From assembly GCA_004298045.1 (NCBI GenBank), contig SCRM01000021.1, positions 310,001 to 374,000 on the forward strand: a stretch of DNA of 64,000 nt, given 5' to 3'. The notes beneath the pieces are model-generated. The model had not been told where the DNA came from and made no database searches. It worked only from the letters and a program-made list of their open reading frames with translations. Origin of the DNA: Rhodanobacter sp. GTDB taxonomy: Bacteria; Pseudomonadota; Gammaproteobacteria; Xanthomonadales; Rhodanobacteraceae. Shown piece after piece: positions 1-8,880 of this stretch (positions are counted from its first letter, which is position 1; every line of letters begins with the position of its first letter). Both the position numbers and the translations under genes were made by a program.

Positions 1-118
1 AGTGGGCCGGATTGCAGCAGGCGGTAGGGCGTGGGGGACATCCGCACGATGGTACACGGCGCGGCAGCCTAACTTCGGGCATCGGCGCCAAGGCGCTGCG
101 GTGTGTAGAGTAGGAAGC

Positions 119-754
119 ATGTACAGCATCGTGCTGGTCGACGACCACGCCATCGTCCGCGAAGGGTTCAAGCGCCTGATCGGGTTGGAACCCGACCTGC
201 AGGTTGTGGCCGAGTGCCGCACGGCGGACGATGCCGTGGAGGCGGTGGCGCAGCAGCATCCGGATCTTGTGGCAGTGGACCTTTCCCTGCCGGACGGCAG
301 CGGCTTGCCACTGATCGAGCATTTGCGCAGCGTGGCACCCGCAACGCGCATCGTGGTGCTCAGCATGCATGACGGTGAGCCTTACGTTTCCGAAGCCCTG
401 CGGCGCGGCGCCAGCGGCTACGTGACCAAGGGCGTGGCGCCCGAGGAGCTGGTCGCCGGCCTGCGCGCAGTGATGCAGGGGGAGGAGTTCCTGAGTTCGG
501 ATCTGCGCCAGCGCCGCGCCGAGCAGCCGGAATCGACGCTGGACCCCCTGCATCGGCTCACGGCGCGCGAACACGAGGTGTTCTTGCTCTTGGCGCGCGG
601 CCGCACGCCGAAACAGGTGGCTGCCGAGCTTGGCATCGGCCAGAAGACCGTCTACATCCACCGCGCCAGCGTGATGGGCAAGCTCAATGCCGGCTCGGAG
701 CTGGAGCTGTACCGCATGGCGAGCGAGCGCGGTCTGCTCTCGGCTGCTGGTTGA
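119..754 (+). CDS. LuxR/NarL-family response regulator (UhpA-like)
   Basis: Two-domain response regulator of 211 residues. The receiver domain (about 1-120) has the acidic pair D8-D9, the phospho-acceptor D54 in VAVDLSLPDG and the conserved K104 in GYVTKG. The output domain (about 143-205) is a LuxR-type helix-turn-helix with LTAREHEVFLLLARG and TVYIHRASVMGKL. I start at the ATG at 119 because it opens directly on the receiver fold and follows an AGGAAG ribosome site; the reading frame stays open upstream but that part has no domain character. It should bind DNA when phosphorylated by a sensor kinase, which is not in the window. The gene ends a few bases from the convergent recN stop. Target genes cannot be told from sequence. 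Confidence 0.9.
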   Translation: MYSIVLVDDHAIVREGFKRLIGLEPDLQVVAECRTADDAVEAVAQQHPDLVAVDLSLPDGSGLPLIEHLRSVAPATRIVVLSMHDGEPYVSEALRRGASGYVTKGVAPEELVAGLRAVMQGEEFLSSDLRQRRAEQPESTLDPLHRLTAREHEVFLLLARGRTPKQVAAELGIGQKTVYIHRASVMGKLNAGSELELYRMASERGLLSAAG

Positions 755-763
755 CCAGGCGCT

Positions 764-2437
764 TCAATCGGCTTGCGCGTGCGCCAGCATCTGTTTGGCG
801 TGGGCGCGGGTTTCACGGGTAATTTCCACCCCGCCCAGCATACGGGCCAGCTCGTTGCGCCGGCCTTCGGCATCGAGTACTTCGATCAAGGTGCGGGTTT
901 CGCCGTTGGCGCTGTGCTTGCTGACGTGCAGGTGGGCGTGGCCCTGTGCGGCAACCTGCGGCAGGTGGGTGACGCACAACACCTGGCACTGGGCGCCCAG
1001 CGTGCGCAGCTTTTGGCCGACGACCTCGGCCACCGCGCCACCGATGCCGGCGTCGACCTCGTCGAACACCATGGTGCCGATCGGGCTTTTGCCGAGCGTG
1101 GCCACCTCGATAGCGAGGCTGATGCGCGCCAGCTCGCCGCCGGAGGCGACCTTGCGCAACGGTCGCAGCGGCTGCCCCGGGTTGGCGCTGACCATGAGTT
1201 CGCAACGTTCGCGTCCCTGGGCATCCGGCTCCAGGCTGGCGGTAGGTTCCAGCGCCACTTGCAGCACGCCGCCGGTCATGCCGAGCTCGCCCATCAGCGC
1301 ACTGACTTCCTTGCCGAGCCGCGCCGCGGATTTGCCACGGGCGGCACCGAGTGCCGCAGCGACCTGCGCATAGTCGGCCTGCACGCGTTCGCGCTCGGCG
1401 GCCAGCTTGCCAAGCGCTTCACCGGCACCTTCGAGTTCGTCCAATTCCGTCCGCAGCGACTCGCCTTTGGTCTGCAGCTCGTTCAGCGGCACGTGGTGAC
1501 GACGCGCGAGCTCATGCAAATGGGCGAGGTGATCGTCCACCTGGGCGAAGCGTTCGGGGTCGAGGTCGATGTCCTGCGCGTAGCGGCCGAGCGCATCGGT
1601 GGCTTCGCCAAGCTGGATCGCGGCGTTGTCGAGCAGCTCCACGGTCGGGGCGAGGGCAGGGTCGATCGCGGCGAGTTTGCCAAGTTCGGCGTGGGCGCGA
1701 CCCAGGGCGCGGCGTAACGCGAACTCGCTGTCGCCGTCCAGCAGGTCGACGACGCTGGCGGAGCCTTCGGCGAGACGGTCGGCGTTTGCCAGCCGCTTGT
1801 GGCTGGCCTCGAGTTCGGCCAGCGCTTCGGGCGCCAGCGCCCATTGATCCAGCTCGGCCAGTTCATGGCGCAGCAGGTCGATGTGCTCGGCGCGGTTTTC
1901 ACCGCCGGACAGGCGTTCGATGTGGGCGCCAAGTTCGCGCCAGCGGGCGGCCAATTGACGCGCGCTGGTGAGCAGGGTTTCGTTGCCGGCATAGGCGTCC
2001 AGCAACGCCAGCTGATGGGCCCGCGACAGCAGCGCCTGATGTTCATGCTGGCCGTGGATTTCCACCAGCAACGCGGCCAGCTCGCCCAACTGGGTGGCGC
2101 TGGCCGGGCGGCCGTTGATCCACGCCTTGGAGCTGCCTTCGGCGCGGATGACGCGGCGCAGCTGGCAGGCATCCCCGTCGTCCAGTTCGGCGCGGGCGAG
2201 CCATGCGCGTGCCGCCGGCGCTGCGGCGAGAGCAAATTCGGCGGACAACTCCGCGCGCTCGCTGCCGGCGCGCACCATGCCGCTGTCGGCGCGTGCGCCG
2301 GCCAGCAGCAGCAGCGCGTCGACCAGCAGTGACTTGCCGGCGCCGGTTTCACCGCTGACCACGGTCAGGCCGGGGCCGAAGCCGATCTCGGCGCTTGCGA
2401 CGACGGCGAATTGGCGAACGTAAAGCGAGGTAAGCAT
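764..2437 (-). CDS. recN: DNA repair protein RecN
   Basis: SMC-like ATPase of 557 residues, the usual length for RecN, acting in double-strand-break repair. Walker A is GETGAGKS at residues 29-36, and a Walker B with the signature region (TMVFDEVDAGIGG) lies near the C-terminus, separated by a long coiled-coil-rich middle. The start at 2437 gives MLTSLYVRQFAV, the typical RecN N-terminus, although the frame remains open further upstream. Transcribed away from hrcA, sharing a short spacer that holds a symmetrical promoter-like repeat. No clear LexA box was recognised by eye. Confidence 0.95.
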   Translation of the reverse strand: MLTSLYVRQFAVVASAEIGFGPGLTVVSGETGAGKSLLVDALLLLAGARADSGMVRAGSERAELSAEFALAAAPAARAWLARAELDDGDACQLRRVIRAEGSSKAWINGRPASATQLGELAALLVEIHGQHEHQALLSRAHQLALLDAYAGNETLLTSARQLAARWRELGAHIERLSGGENRAEHIDLLRHELAELDQWALAPEALAELEASHKRLANADRLAEGSASVVDLLDGDSEFALRRALGRAHAELGKLAAIDPALAPTVELLDNAAIQLGEATDALGRYAQDIDLDPERFAQVDDHLAHLHELARRHHVPLNELQTKGESLRTELDELEGAGEALGKLAAERERVQADYAQVAAALGAARGKSAARLGKEVSALMGELGMTGGVLQVALEPTASLEPDAQGRERCELMVSANPGQPLRPLRKVASGGELARISLAIEVATLGKSPIGTMVFDEVDAGIGGAVAEVVGQKLRTLGAQCQVLCVTHLPQVAAQGHAHLHVSKHSANGETRTLIEVLDAEGRRNELARMLGGVEITRETRAHAKQMLAHAQAD

Positions 2438-2471
2438 GGCGGGCTGGCGTCCGGCCGACAGGTGACGAATG

Positions 2472-2499
2472 ATTGTAGCGGCAGGGCTGTCGCTACAAT
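2472..2499. promoter_or_regulatory. perfect 9-bp inverted repeat forming mirrored -10-like boxes between recN and hrcA
   Basis: ATTGTAGCG (2472-2480) and CGCTACAAT (2491-2499) are exact inverted repeats separated by 10 bases. Each strand therefore reads a TACAAT hexamer, a good -10 box, facing recN on one side and hrcA on the other. The arm length and spacing resemble the geometry of the HrcA operator CIRCE (9-N9-9), but the sequence is not CIRCE. Either overlapping divergent promoters or an operator is possible. Confidence 0.4.
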
Positions 2500-2514
2500 G
2501 CCGGCGCGTGTCGA

Positions 2515-2544
2515 CTTGCATCGTCGGCGCGCGAACCCTATTTA
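2515..2544 (+). promoter_or_regulatory. sigma-32-like heat-shock promoter upstream of hrcA
   Basis: CTTGCA at 2515-2520 and CCCTATTTA at 2536-2544 are separated by 15 bases, close to the RpoH consensus (CTTGAA, 11-16 bases, CCCCATNT). It lies about 30 bases ahead of the hrcA start and would drive hrcA-grpE-dnaK-dnaJ. This is a match by eye only. Confidence 0.45.
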
Positions 2545-2572
2545 GTCACTGTCTCATCCATTGCAACAGCGC

Positions 2573-3634
2573 ATGTCCCGCTCCCACGGTCACGATCTGG
2601 ATACCCGCACCCGGCGGCTGCTGCGCAGTCTGATCGCGCAATATCTGGTCGATGGCGAACCGGTGGGGTCGCGCACGCTTTCGCGCTCCTCGGGGCTGGA
2701 TGTCAGCCCGGCGACGATCCGCAACATCATGGCCGATCTGGAGGAGGCCGGCCTCGTTGCCTCGCCGCACACTTCGGCCGGGCGGGTGCCGACGCCGCGT
2801 GGCTTGCGTTTGTTCGTGGACAGCCTGATCGAACTGCAGCCCCTTCCGCGCGAAGAGCTGGCGCGGCTCGAACGCGAATTGCCCTCGGCCTCGACGACCG
2901 CGCGCGAACTGCTGGGCAATGCCTCGACCCTGTTGTCCGCGATGACCCATTTTGCCGGCGTGGTCACCGTGCCGCGGCAGGCGGATTTCCCGCTGCGTCA
3001 CATTGATTTCGTCGCGCTGCCGGATTCGCAGGTGCTGGTGATCCTGGTGTTTTCCGACAACCAGGTGCAAAACCGCGTGGTGCGGTTGACCCGGCCGCTG
3101 GGCACGCGCGAGCTGGAACAGGCGGCGAATTACATCAACGCGCACTGCACCGGCCTGCGGGTGGATGAGGTGCGCGCGCAGCTTGTGGCCGAATTGCGCG
3201 AGGCCGGCAGTGAACTCAATCGACTGGTGGCTGCGGCGACCGAGCTGGCAACGGCCTCGTTTGCACCACAGACCGGTGGTGACGACGTGCTGGTCAGCGG
3301 GCAGACCAACCTCATGACCTACGCCGAGCTGGCCGATGTGCAACGCCTGCGCGAGTTGTTCGAGGCGTTCCAGCAGAAGAACGAACTCCTGCAACTGATG
3401 GAAGTGTGCGCACGGGCGCCCGGCGTGCGGCTCTTCATCGGTGAGGAATCCGGTTTTGCGGCGCTCGACGGCTGCAGCGTGGTCACCGCCAGCTATGGCG
3501 CGCAGGGCCGCGTGCTCGGCGCGGTTGGCGTGATCGGTCCCACGCGCATGGCCTACGAGCGGGTCATTCCGGTGGTGCAGGCCACGGCCGGCTTGCTCAG
3601 CGATGCCTTGAATCGCGCGGCGACGGCCTCATAA
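2573..3634 (+). CDS. hrcA: Heat-inducible transcription repressor HrcA
   Basis: HrcA of 353 residues. The winged helix-turn-helix at about 8-90 contains LDVSPATIRNIMADLEEAGL and the family signature SPHTSAGRVPTPRGLR, followed by the GAF-like dimerisation core and a C-terminal segment ending GVIGPTRMAYERVIPVVQ. It represses chaperone genes by binding CIRCE and is itself kept active by GroEL. The ATG at 2573 is chosen; an in-frame TTG at 2561 would add four residues. First gene of hrcA-grpE-dnaK-dnaJ. No canonical CIRCE (TTAGCACTC-N9-GAGTGCTAA) was found in front of it, so its target may lie elsewhere, for example groESL. Confidence 0.95.
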   Translation: MSRSHGHDLDTRTRRLLRSLIAQYLVDGEPVGSRTLSRSSGLDVSPATIRNIMADLEEAGLVASPHTSAGRVPTPRGLRLFVDSLIELQPLPREELARLERELPSASTTARELLGNASTLLSAMTHFAGVVTVPRQADFPLRHIDFVALPDSQVLVILVFSDNQVQNRVVRLTRPLGTRELEQAANYINAHCTGLRVDEVRAQLVAELREAGSELNRLVAAATELATASFAPQTGGDDVLVSGQTNLMTYAELADVQRLRELFEAFQQKNELLQLMEVCARAPGVRLFIGEESGFAALDGCSVVTASYGAQGRVLGAVGVIGPTRMAYERVIPVVQATAGLLSDALNRAATAS

Positions 3635-3716
3635 CCGGCGCAGGGGCGGGGATACCCGCAATTTTTCGGAATGGTCGGCCACGTGCGCCGGCGGTGGAAC
3701 AGGTTTGGAGCCCTTC

Positions 3717-4241
3717 ATGCAGAACAACGATCCCCAGGCACCCGCAGTCGATGCGGCAGCCGACGCGGCGGTTGCCGCCGACATCGACGCGCTCAGGGCG
3801 CGCGTGGCTGAGCTTGAGGCCGGCAATGCCGAGCTGCGCGACGCCGTGTTGCGCGAAAAGGCCGACATCGAAAACCAGCGCCGGCGCCTGCATCGCGATC
3901 TTGAGCAGGCGCGGCGGTTCGCCAACGAAAAACTCCTGAGCGAGCTGTTGCCGGTGTTCGACGGACTCGAGAGCGGGCTCGCGGTGGAAACCGCCGATGT
4001 GGCCGCCATGCGCGAAGGCCTGAGCCTCACGCTCAAGGCGCTGCTCAAGGTGGGTGAAAACCATGGTCTGGCGCAGGTCAATCCGATCGGCCAGCCGCTT
4101 GACCCGGAACGCCATCACGCGGTGAGCATGGTCGCGGCAGCCGACGCGGCGCCGGGCACGGTGGTCAGCGTGCTGCAGAAAGGCTACCTGCTGAACGAAC
4201 GGCTGCTGCGCCCGGCGCTGGTGTCCGTAGCGCAAGAGTGA
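3717..4241 (+). CDS. grpE: Nucleotide exchange factor GrpE
   Basis: GrpE of 174 residues, which releases ADP from DnaK. An acidic, alanine-rich N-terminal tail is followed by the long coiled-coil helix (about 25-70, with LREKADIENQRRRLHRD) and a beta-domain carrying the family pattern NPIGQPLDPERHHAVS and VLQKGYLLNERLLRPALV. Start chosen at the ATG at 3717, preceded by GGAG; an upstream in-frame TTG is unlikely. Lies between hrcA and dnaK in the heat-shock operon. Confidence 0.95.
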   Translation: MQNNDPQAPAVDAAADAAVAADIDALRARVAELEAGNAELRDAVLREKADIENQRRRLHRDLEQARRFANEKLLSELLPVFDGLESGLAVETADVAAMREGLSLTLKALLKVGENHGLAQVNPIGQPLDPERHHAVSMVAAADAAPGTVVSVLQKGYLLNERLLRPALVSVAQE

Positions 4242-4349
4242 AATCCCCCCATCCGGAGGCCGGGCGGCATTGATCCAATCCACCCGATCCCCATCTGGTC
4301 AACCATCACACGGCCTGCCGGCCGCTTCCAAGCTTCAGGAGCACACACC

Positions 4350-6275
4350 ATGGGCAAGATCATCGGCATCGACCTCGGCACCACCAATTCCTGCGTGGCG
4401 GTCATGGACGGCAGTACCGCCAAGGTCATCGAAAACTCGGAAGGCGACCGCACCACGCCGTCCATCGTCGCCTTCAGCAAAGATGGCGAAGTGCTGGTTG
4501 GCGCCTCGGCCAAGCGCCAGGGTGTGACCAACCCCAAGAACACGTTTTACGCGGTGAAGCGCCTGATCGGCCGCAAATTCGCGGACGCCGAGGTGCAGCG
4601 CGACCTGAAGATCGCGCCATTCGGCATTGTCGCCAACACCAATGGCGACGCCTGGGTGGAAACCGCCGACGGCAAGAAGATGGCGCCGCCGGAAGTTTCG
4701 GCCAAGGTGCTGATGAAAATGAAGAAGACCGCCGAGGATTATCTCGGCGAGACGATCACCGAGGCGGTCATCACGGTGCCGGCGTACTTCAACGACAGCC
4801 AACGCCAGGCCACCAAGGACGCTGGCCGCATTGCCGGCCTGGAAGTCAAGCGCATCATCAACGAACCGACCGCGGCCGCACTGGCCTATGGGCTGGACAA
4901 GGAGAAGGGCGGCGACCGCAAGATCGTCGTGTACGACCTCGGCGGCGGCACGTTCGACGTGTCGATCATCGAGATCGCCGAGGTCGACGGCGAGAAGCAG
5001 TTCGAGGTGCTGGCCACCAACGGCGACACCTTCCTCGGCGGCGAGGATTTCGACCGCCGCGTGATCGACTACCTGGTCGAAGAGTTCCAGAAAGACCAGG
5101 GCATCGACTTGCGCAAGGACCCGCTCGCGCTGCAGCGCCTGAAGGACGCCGCCGAGCGCGCCAAGATCGAGCTGTCGTCCAGCCACCAGACCGAGGTCAA
5201 CCTGCCGTACATCACGGCCGACGCCAGCGGCCCGAAGCATCTCAACATCAAGCTGACGCGCGCCAAGCTCGAAGCGCTGGTGGAAGACCTCCTGAAGCGC
5301 ACCATCGAGCCGTGCCGCACGGCGCTGAACGACGCCGGCCTGCGCGTGTCCGACATCGCCGAGGTGATCCTCGTCGGTGGCCAGACGCGCATGCCCAAGG
5401 TGCAGGAAACGGTCAAGGACTTCTTCGGCAAGGAGCCGCGCAAGGACGTCAACCCGGATGAAGCGGTTGCCGTTGGTGCGGCGATCCAGGGCGGCGTGCT
5501 CGGCGGTACGGTCAAGGACGTGCTGCTGCTCGATGTCACCCCGCTGTCGCTCGGCATCGAGACGATGGGCGGCGTGATGACCAAGCTGATCGAAAAGAAC
5601 ACCACGGTGCCGACCCGTGCCTCGCAGGTGTTCTCCACCGCCGACGACAACCAGAGTGCGGTGACGGTGCACGTGCTGCAGGGCGAGCGCGAGCGCGCGA
5701 ACGCCAACAAGTCGCTCGGCAAGTTCGACCTGCAGGGCATCGAGCCGGCGCCGCGCGGCATGCCGCAGATCGAGGTCACGTTCGACATCGACGCCAACGG
5801 CATCCTGCATGTGTCGGCCAAGGACAAGAAGACCGGCCGCGAGCAGAAGATCGAGATCAAGGCGGGCTCGGGCCTGTCGGAAGAGGAGATTGCGCGGATG
5901 GTGTCCGACGCCGAGGCCAACAAGGAAGAGGACAAGAAGTTCCATGAGCTGGTGGGCACGCGCAACAAGGCCGACCAGCTGGTGCACTCCACGCGCAGTG
6001 CGCTCAAGGAGCACGGCGACAAGATCGGGGCGCAGATCGGCGGCATCGAAAGCGCCTTGTCCGATCTTGAAAAGGTCAAGGATGGCGACGACAAGGACTT
6101 GATCGAGTCGAAGATCACCAAGCTCGAACAGGTGGCGCAGGCGCTGTATGCGGCTGCGCAGGGCGGCGCTGCCGGTGGCGAGCAGCCGGCTGGTGGCGAG
6201 CAGGGCCAGCCCAAGGCCGACGATGTCGTCGATGCCGAGTTCACCGAGGTCAAGAACGACGGCAAGTCGGCTTGA
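4350..6275 (+). CDS. dnaK: Chaperone protein DnaK (Hsp70)
   Basis: Hsp70 of 641 residues. The nucleotide-binding domain starts with [18 protein letters not shown] and contains the signatures [16 protein letters not shown] and [14 protein letters not shown]. The linker [16 protein letters not shown] leads into the substrate-binding beta domain and helical lid, with a glycine/glutamine-rich tail ending [13 protein letters not shown], typical of proteobacterial DnaK. AGGAG precedes the ATG. It works with DnaJ (downstream) and GrpE (upstream). A strong stem-loop follows the stop, so dnaJ may be partly expressed separately. Confidence 0.98.
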   Translation: MGKIIGIDLGTTNSCVAVMDGSTAKVIENSEGDRTTPSIVAFSKDGEVLVGASAKRQGVTNPKNTFYAVKRLIGRKFADAEVQRDLKIAPFGIVANTNGDAWVETADGKKMAPPEVSAKVLMKMKKTAEDYLGETITEAVITVPAYFNDSQRQATKDAGRIAGLEVKRIINEPTAAALAYGLDKEKGGDRKIVVYDLGGGTFDVSIIEIAEVDGEKQFEVLATNGDTFLGGEDFDRRVIDYLVEEFQKDQGIDLRKDPLALQRLKDAAERAKIELSSSHQTEVNLPYITADASGPKHLNIKLTRAKLEALVEDLLKRTIEPCRTALNDAGLRVSDIAEVILVGGQTRMPKVQETVKDFFGKEPRKDVNPDEAVAVGAAIQGGVLGGTVKDVLLLDVTPLSLGIETMGGVMTKLIEKNTTVPTRASQVFSTADDNQSAVTVHVLQGERERANANKSLGKFDLQGIEPAPRGMPQIEVTFDIDANGILHVSAKDKKTGREQKIEIKAGSGLSEEEIARMVSDAEANKEEDKKFHELVGTRNKADQLVHSTRSALKEHGDKIGAQIGGIESALSDLEKVKDGDDKDLIESKITKLEQVAQALYAAAQGGAAGGEQPAGGEQGQPKADDVVDAEFTEVKNDGKSA

Positions 6276-6291
6276 CCGAGGGTTGACCGAT

Positions 6292-6324
6292 GACGAGCGC
6301 CGCATTTTGCGGCGCTCGTCGTTT
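6292..6324 (+). terminator. intrinsic terminator-like hairpin after dnaK
   Basis: A perfect 12-bp stem, GACGAGCGCCGC (6292-6303) with GCGGCGCTCGTC (6309-6320), has a five-base ATTTT loop and is followed by GTTT. The short T run suggests partial termination or 3'-end protection rather than full separation from dnaJ. Confidence 0.7.
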
Positions 6325-6339
6325 CCGCGGGAGGGGGGG

Positions 6340-6624
6340 ATGATGGACAAGGGGCGGCTTGAGGCGTTCGGCAGCGGCGCACCGTTGCTGAACGTGCTGG
6401 CGTGGCAACCGTTCCAGGCCCCCCAATTCAGCAAACGGCGGCCGCGGGCCGCTGCTTGCCCAGGCGGTGGGGCGGACTGGAAAGGCCGCTTCGCCGCCGC
6501 CATGTATCTGGTCGGCATGGCTGTGGCGTTCGTCGCGCCATGGCTCGCCTGCCTTCTTTATGCCACGGTGGCTGCGATCTGGTTTTTGCCTGATTGGCGC
6601 ATCGAATCGCGGATCAAGCAATGA
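6340..6624 (+). pseudogene. Remnant of a TMEM175/DUF1211-type membrane protein (internal deletion and frameshift)
   Basis: The 94-codon frame starts MDKGRLEAF, the usual opening of bacterial TMEM175-like potassium-channel homologues (normally about 190-200 residues). It then departs from the family, and ends with a family-like C-terminus containing DWKG, a hydrophobic helix with VAFVAPWLACLLYA and WFLPDWRIE. The transmembrane helices expected between are missing. In a second frame, codons at about 6430-6470 read SANGGRGPLLAQAVG, which in intact relatives appears to lead into the DWKG segment, so a one-base frameshift near 6470 adds to the large deletion. The stop overlaps the dnaJ ATG (ATGA). 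Family assignment is from remembered family patterns. Confidence 0.6.
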
Positions 6625-7742
6625 GCAAGCGTGATTACTACGAAGTTCTCGGGGTCGAACGCAACGCATCCGAGCCGGAACTCAAAAAAGCGTTTCGACG
6701 GTTGGCAATGAAATATCACCCGGATCGCAACCCGGGCGATCCGACGGCAGCGGAGAAGTTCAAGGAGGCCAAGGAGGCCTATGAGATCCTTGCCGACGCG
6801 CAGAAGCGCGCGTTGTACGACCAGTACGGGCATGCCGCGTTCGAGAACGGCGCCGGCGGCCGCGGCGGTGCCGGCTTTGGCGACATGGGCGATATTTTCG
6901 GGGATATTTTCGGGGATATTTTCGGCGCCGGCCATGGGCGTCAGCAGCGCCGCGGCGCCGACCTGCGCTACATCCTCGAACTCGACCTTGAAGAAGCCGT
7001 GTTCGGCGTCGAGAAGCAAATCGAAATCCCCACCCAGGTCAATTGCCAGCACTGCAACGGCAGCGGCTCGGCCGACGGCAAGACCAGCACCTGCCCGACC
7101 TGCCGCGGCCACGGTCGCGTACGCATGCAAAACGGCATCTTCTCGATCCAGCAGGCTTGCCCGCGCTGCGGCGGCTCCGGGCGCGTGATCGAAAAGCCGT
7201 GCACGCACTGCCATGGTGAAGGGCGCCTGGAAGAAACCCGCACGCTGGCGGTCAAGGTGCCCGCCGGTGTCGACAATGGCGACCGCATCCGGCTGTCGGG
7301 GCAGGGCGAGGCCGGTCCGAGCGGCTCCCCGGCCGGCGACCTCTACGTCGAAGTGCACGTACGCGAGCACCCTATTTTTCAGCGCGACGGCACCGATCTT
7401 TATTGCGAAGTACCGATCCGGTTTTCGCAGGCCGCACTCGGCGCGCAGTTGCCGGTGCCCACGCTCGAAGGCGAAATCCCCATCGCGATCCCGCCGGAAA
7501 CCCAGACCGGGCAGACCTTCCGTCTGCGCGGTCGTGGCGTGAAATCGGTGCGCAACGGACGTCCAGGCGATCTGATCTGCCGCGTGGTGGTGGAAACCCC
7601 GGTGCGGCTGACCAAGCAGCAGCGCGAACTGCTCGAACAGCTTGAAGCCAGCTTTGCCGCCGATCAGGCTTCCGAGCACACGCCACGCGCCAAGAACTGG
7701 GTGGATGGGGTGAAACAGTTCTGGTCGCGCGTCACTTCTTGA
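6621..7742 (+). CDS. dnaJ: Chaperone protein DnaJ (Hsp40)
   Basis: Class I J-protein of 373 residues. The J domain (1-70) contains YHPDRNPGD with the HPD motif that stimulates DnaK. A Gly/Phe region with a triplicated GDIF follows, then four CxxCxGxG-type zinc motifs ([32 protein letters not shown]) at about 145-205, and the C-terminal substrate-binding domains. Start at the ATG at 6621 ([11 protein letters not shown]), which overlaps the stop of the upstream remnant gene and may be translationally coupled to it; the open frame further upstream is not part of the protein. Confidence 0.97.
   Translation: MSKRDYYEVLGVERNASEPELKKAFRRLAMKYHPDRNPGDPTAAEKFKEAKEAYEILADAQKRALYDQYGHAAFENGAGGRGGAGFGDMGDIFGDIFGDIFGAGHGRQQRRGADLRYILELDLEEAVFGVEKQIEIPTQVNCQHCNGSGSADGKTSTCPTCRGHGRVRMQNGIFSIQQACPRCGGSGRVIEKPCTHCHGEGRLEETRTLAVKVPAGVDNGDRIRLSGQGEAGPSGSPAGDLYVEVHVREHPIFQRDGTDLYCEVPIRFSQAALGAQLPVPTLEGEIPIAIPPETQTGQTFRLRGRGVKSVRNGRPGDLICRVVVETPVRLTKQQRELLEQLEASFAADQASEHTPRAKNWVDGVKQFWSRVTS
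6891..6926 (+). repeat. three tandem 12-bp units inside dnaJ
   Basis: GATATTTTCGGG occurs at 6891-6902 and 6903-6914, and once more with one change (GATATTTTCGGC) at 6915-6926. It encodes [13 protein letters not shown] in the Gly/Phe-rich linker of DnaJ. The unit is in frame, so copy-number change would lengthen or shorten the linker without disrupting the protein. Confidence 0.9.
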
Positions 7743-7767
7743 GTCATCGACCACGGGAATCCGCAGC

Positions 7768-8586
7768 ATGGCCACCACGCCGATACGCATTGCGTTGAAC
7801 GGTGCCTCCGGGCGCATGGGGCAGGCGCTCATCGGGCTATTGCGCAGCGACGCGCGGTTCGAGCTCGCCTACGCCGTGGTGTCGCCGCAGTCTGCACAGG
7901 CGGACGCGCCGGTGTGGCCGGGGCGACCACTCCGCTTCGCGCACGATTGGTCGGCGGCTCCTGCCGGCATTGAGGTCGTGGTTGATTTCAGTAGTTCCGC
8001 CGGCTTGGCCACTGCGCTGGATTTCTGCCTTGCGCGGAGCACCGCGCTGGTGGCCGGCTCGACCGGACTTGATCCTGCGTTGGTCGCACGGCTCGACGCG
8101 GCGGCCAGCCGTATCCCATTGCTGCGCGCGGCGAACTTCAGCCTTGGCGTGGCGGTGCTGACGCGGCTGTTGCGCGAAGCGGCTGCGGCACTGCACGACT
8201 GGGATCTGGAAATCGTCGAAGCCCACCATGGGCGCAAGCAGGATGCCCCATCGGGCACCGCGCTCGCGCTGGGCGCGGCCGCAGCGCAGGCACGGGGCAC
8301 CACGTTGGCGGCAGCCGCCGTCTATGCGCGTGAAGGCCGCCCCGGCGCGCGGCGCGACGGCAGCATCGGTTTTGCCGTGGTGCGCGGCGGGGACATCGTC
8401 GGCGAACACCAGGCGATGCTGATCGGTACCGGCGAGCGCATTGAACTGGCGCATCGCGCGACCGACCGCGCGATCTTCGCGCGTGGTGCACTGGAAGCCG
8501 CCAGTTGGCTGGCCACGCGGCCCGCCGGTGCCTACGGCATGGACGACGTGCTCGCCACGCGCATGCGGCTTCATTTGCCGGAGTGA
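7768..8586 (+). CDS. dapB: 4-hydroxy-tetrahydrodipicolinate reductase DapB
   Basis: DapB of 272 residues, catalysing the NAD(P)H-dependent step of lysine and meso-diaminopimelate synthesis. The dinucleotide-binding motif NGASGRMG is at residues 11-18, and the substrate/catalytic signature EAHHGRKQDAPSGTA lies near residue 155, with AANFSLGVAVL just upstream. Placed 25 bases after dnaJ on the same strand, the arrangement common in Lysobacterales. Confidence 0.96.
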   Translation: MATTPIRIALNGASGRMGQALIGLLRSDARFELAYAVVSPQSAQADAPVWPGRPLRFAHDWSAAPAGIEVVVDFSSSAGLATALDFCLARSTALVAGSTGLDPALVARLDAAASRIPLLRAANFSLGVAVLTRLLREAAAALHDWDLEIVEAHHGRKQDAPSGTALALGAAAAQARGTTLAAAAVYAREGRPGARRDGSIGFAVVRGGDIVGEHQAMLIGTGERIELAHRATDRAIFARGALEAASWLATRPAGAYGMDDVLATRMRLHLPE

Positions 8587-8666
8587 GCGAACCCGCCTCC
8601 CGCATCATGCCGATGTGTGCGCTTGCCGGGACTGACACGAGCCGTTAACATCCGCGGCGTTTGTCA

Positions 8667-8806
8667 TTGGGGAGTAGCCATCCTCGCTCCCGTCGGTATT
8701 CTTGCCGGCATGCATTGAGGAATCCGCGTCAACACACTTGAGGCCCATGCCTCGTGGCGCGGATGGCGTAGCCGCCTTGCGGCATGCCCGGCGAGACCTT
8801 TGGCCA
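8667..8806 (+). promoter_or_regulatory. yybP-ykoY (manganese) riboswitch candidate
   Basis: The leader contains, in order, TTGGGGAGTAGCC (from 8668), TCAACACACTTGAGGCCC, a GCCTCGTGGCGC hairpin region, GCCTTGCGGCATGCCCGG, and GAGACCTTTGG near 8793-8803. These are the conserved blocks of the yybP-ykoY Mn2+-sensing aptamer as I remember it (GGGGAGUAG at the 5' end, GACCUUUG at the 3' end). It stands directly upstream of a membrane cation exchanger, the expected type of target. Boundaries are approximate. No terminator hairpin is evident, so control might be translational. Confidence 0.75.
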
Positions 8807-8880
8807 TGATGCGCTTGACCCGGGCCGGGCGAGCCGCGTCGTTGCGCCAAAGCGTTCCGCTCGCCCGGCTGGAATTCCGC

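Noticed and set aside
2438-2572. CIRCE operator before hrcA
   Set aside because: No TTAGCACTC-N9-GAGTGCTAA match; only a different inverted repeat with similar geometry is present.
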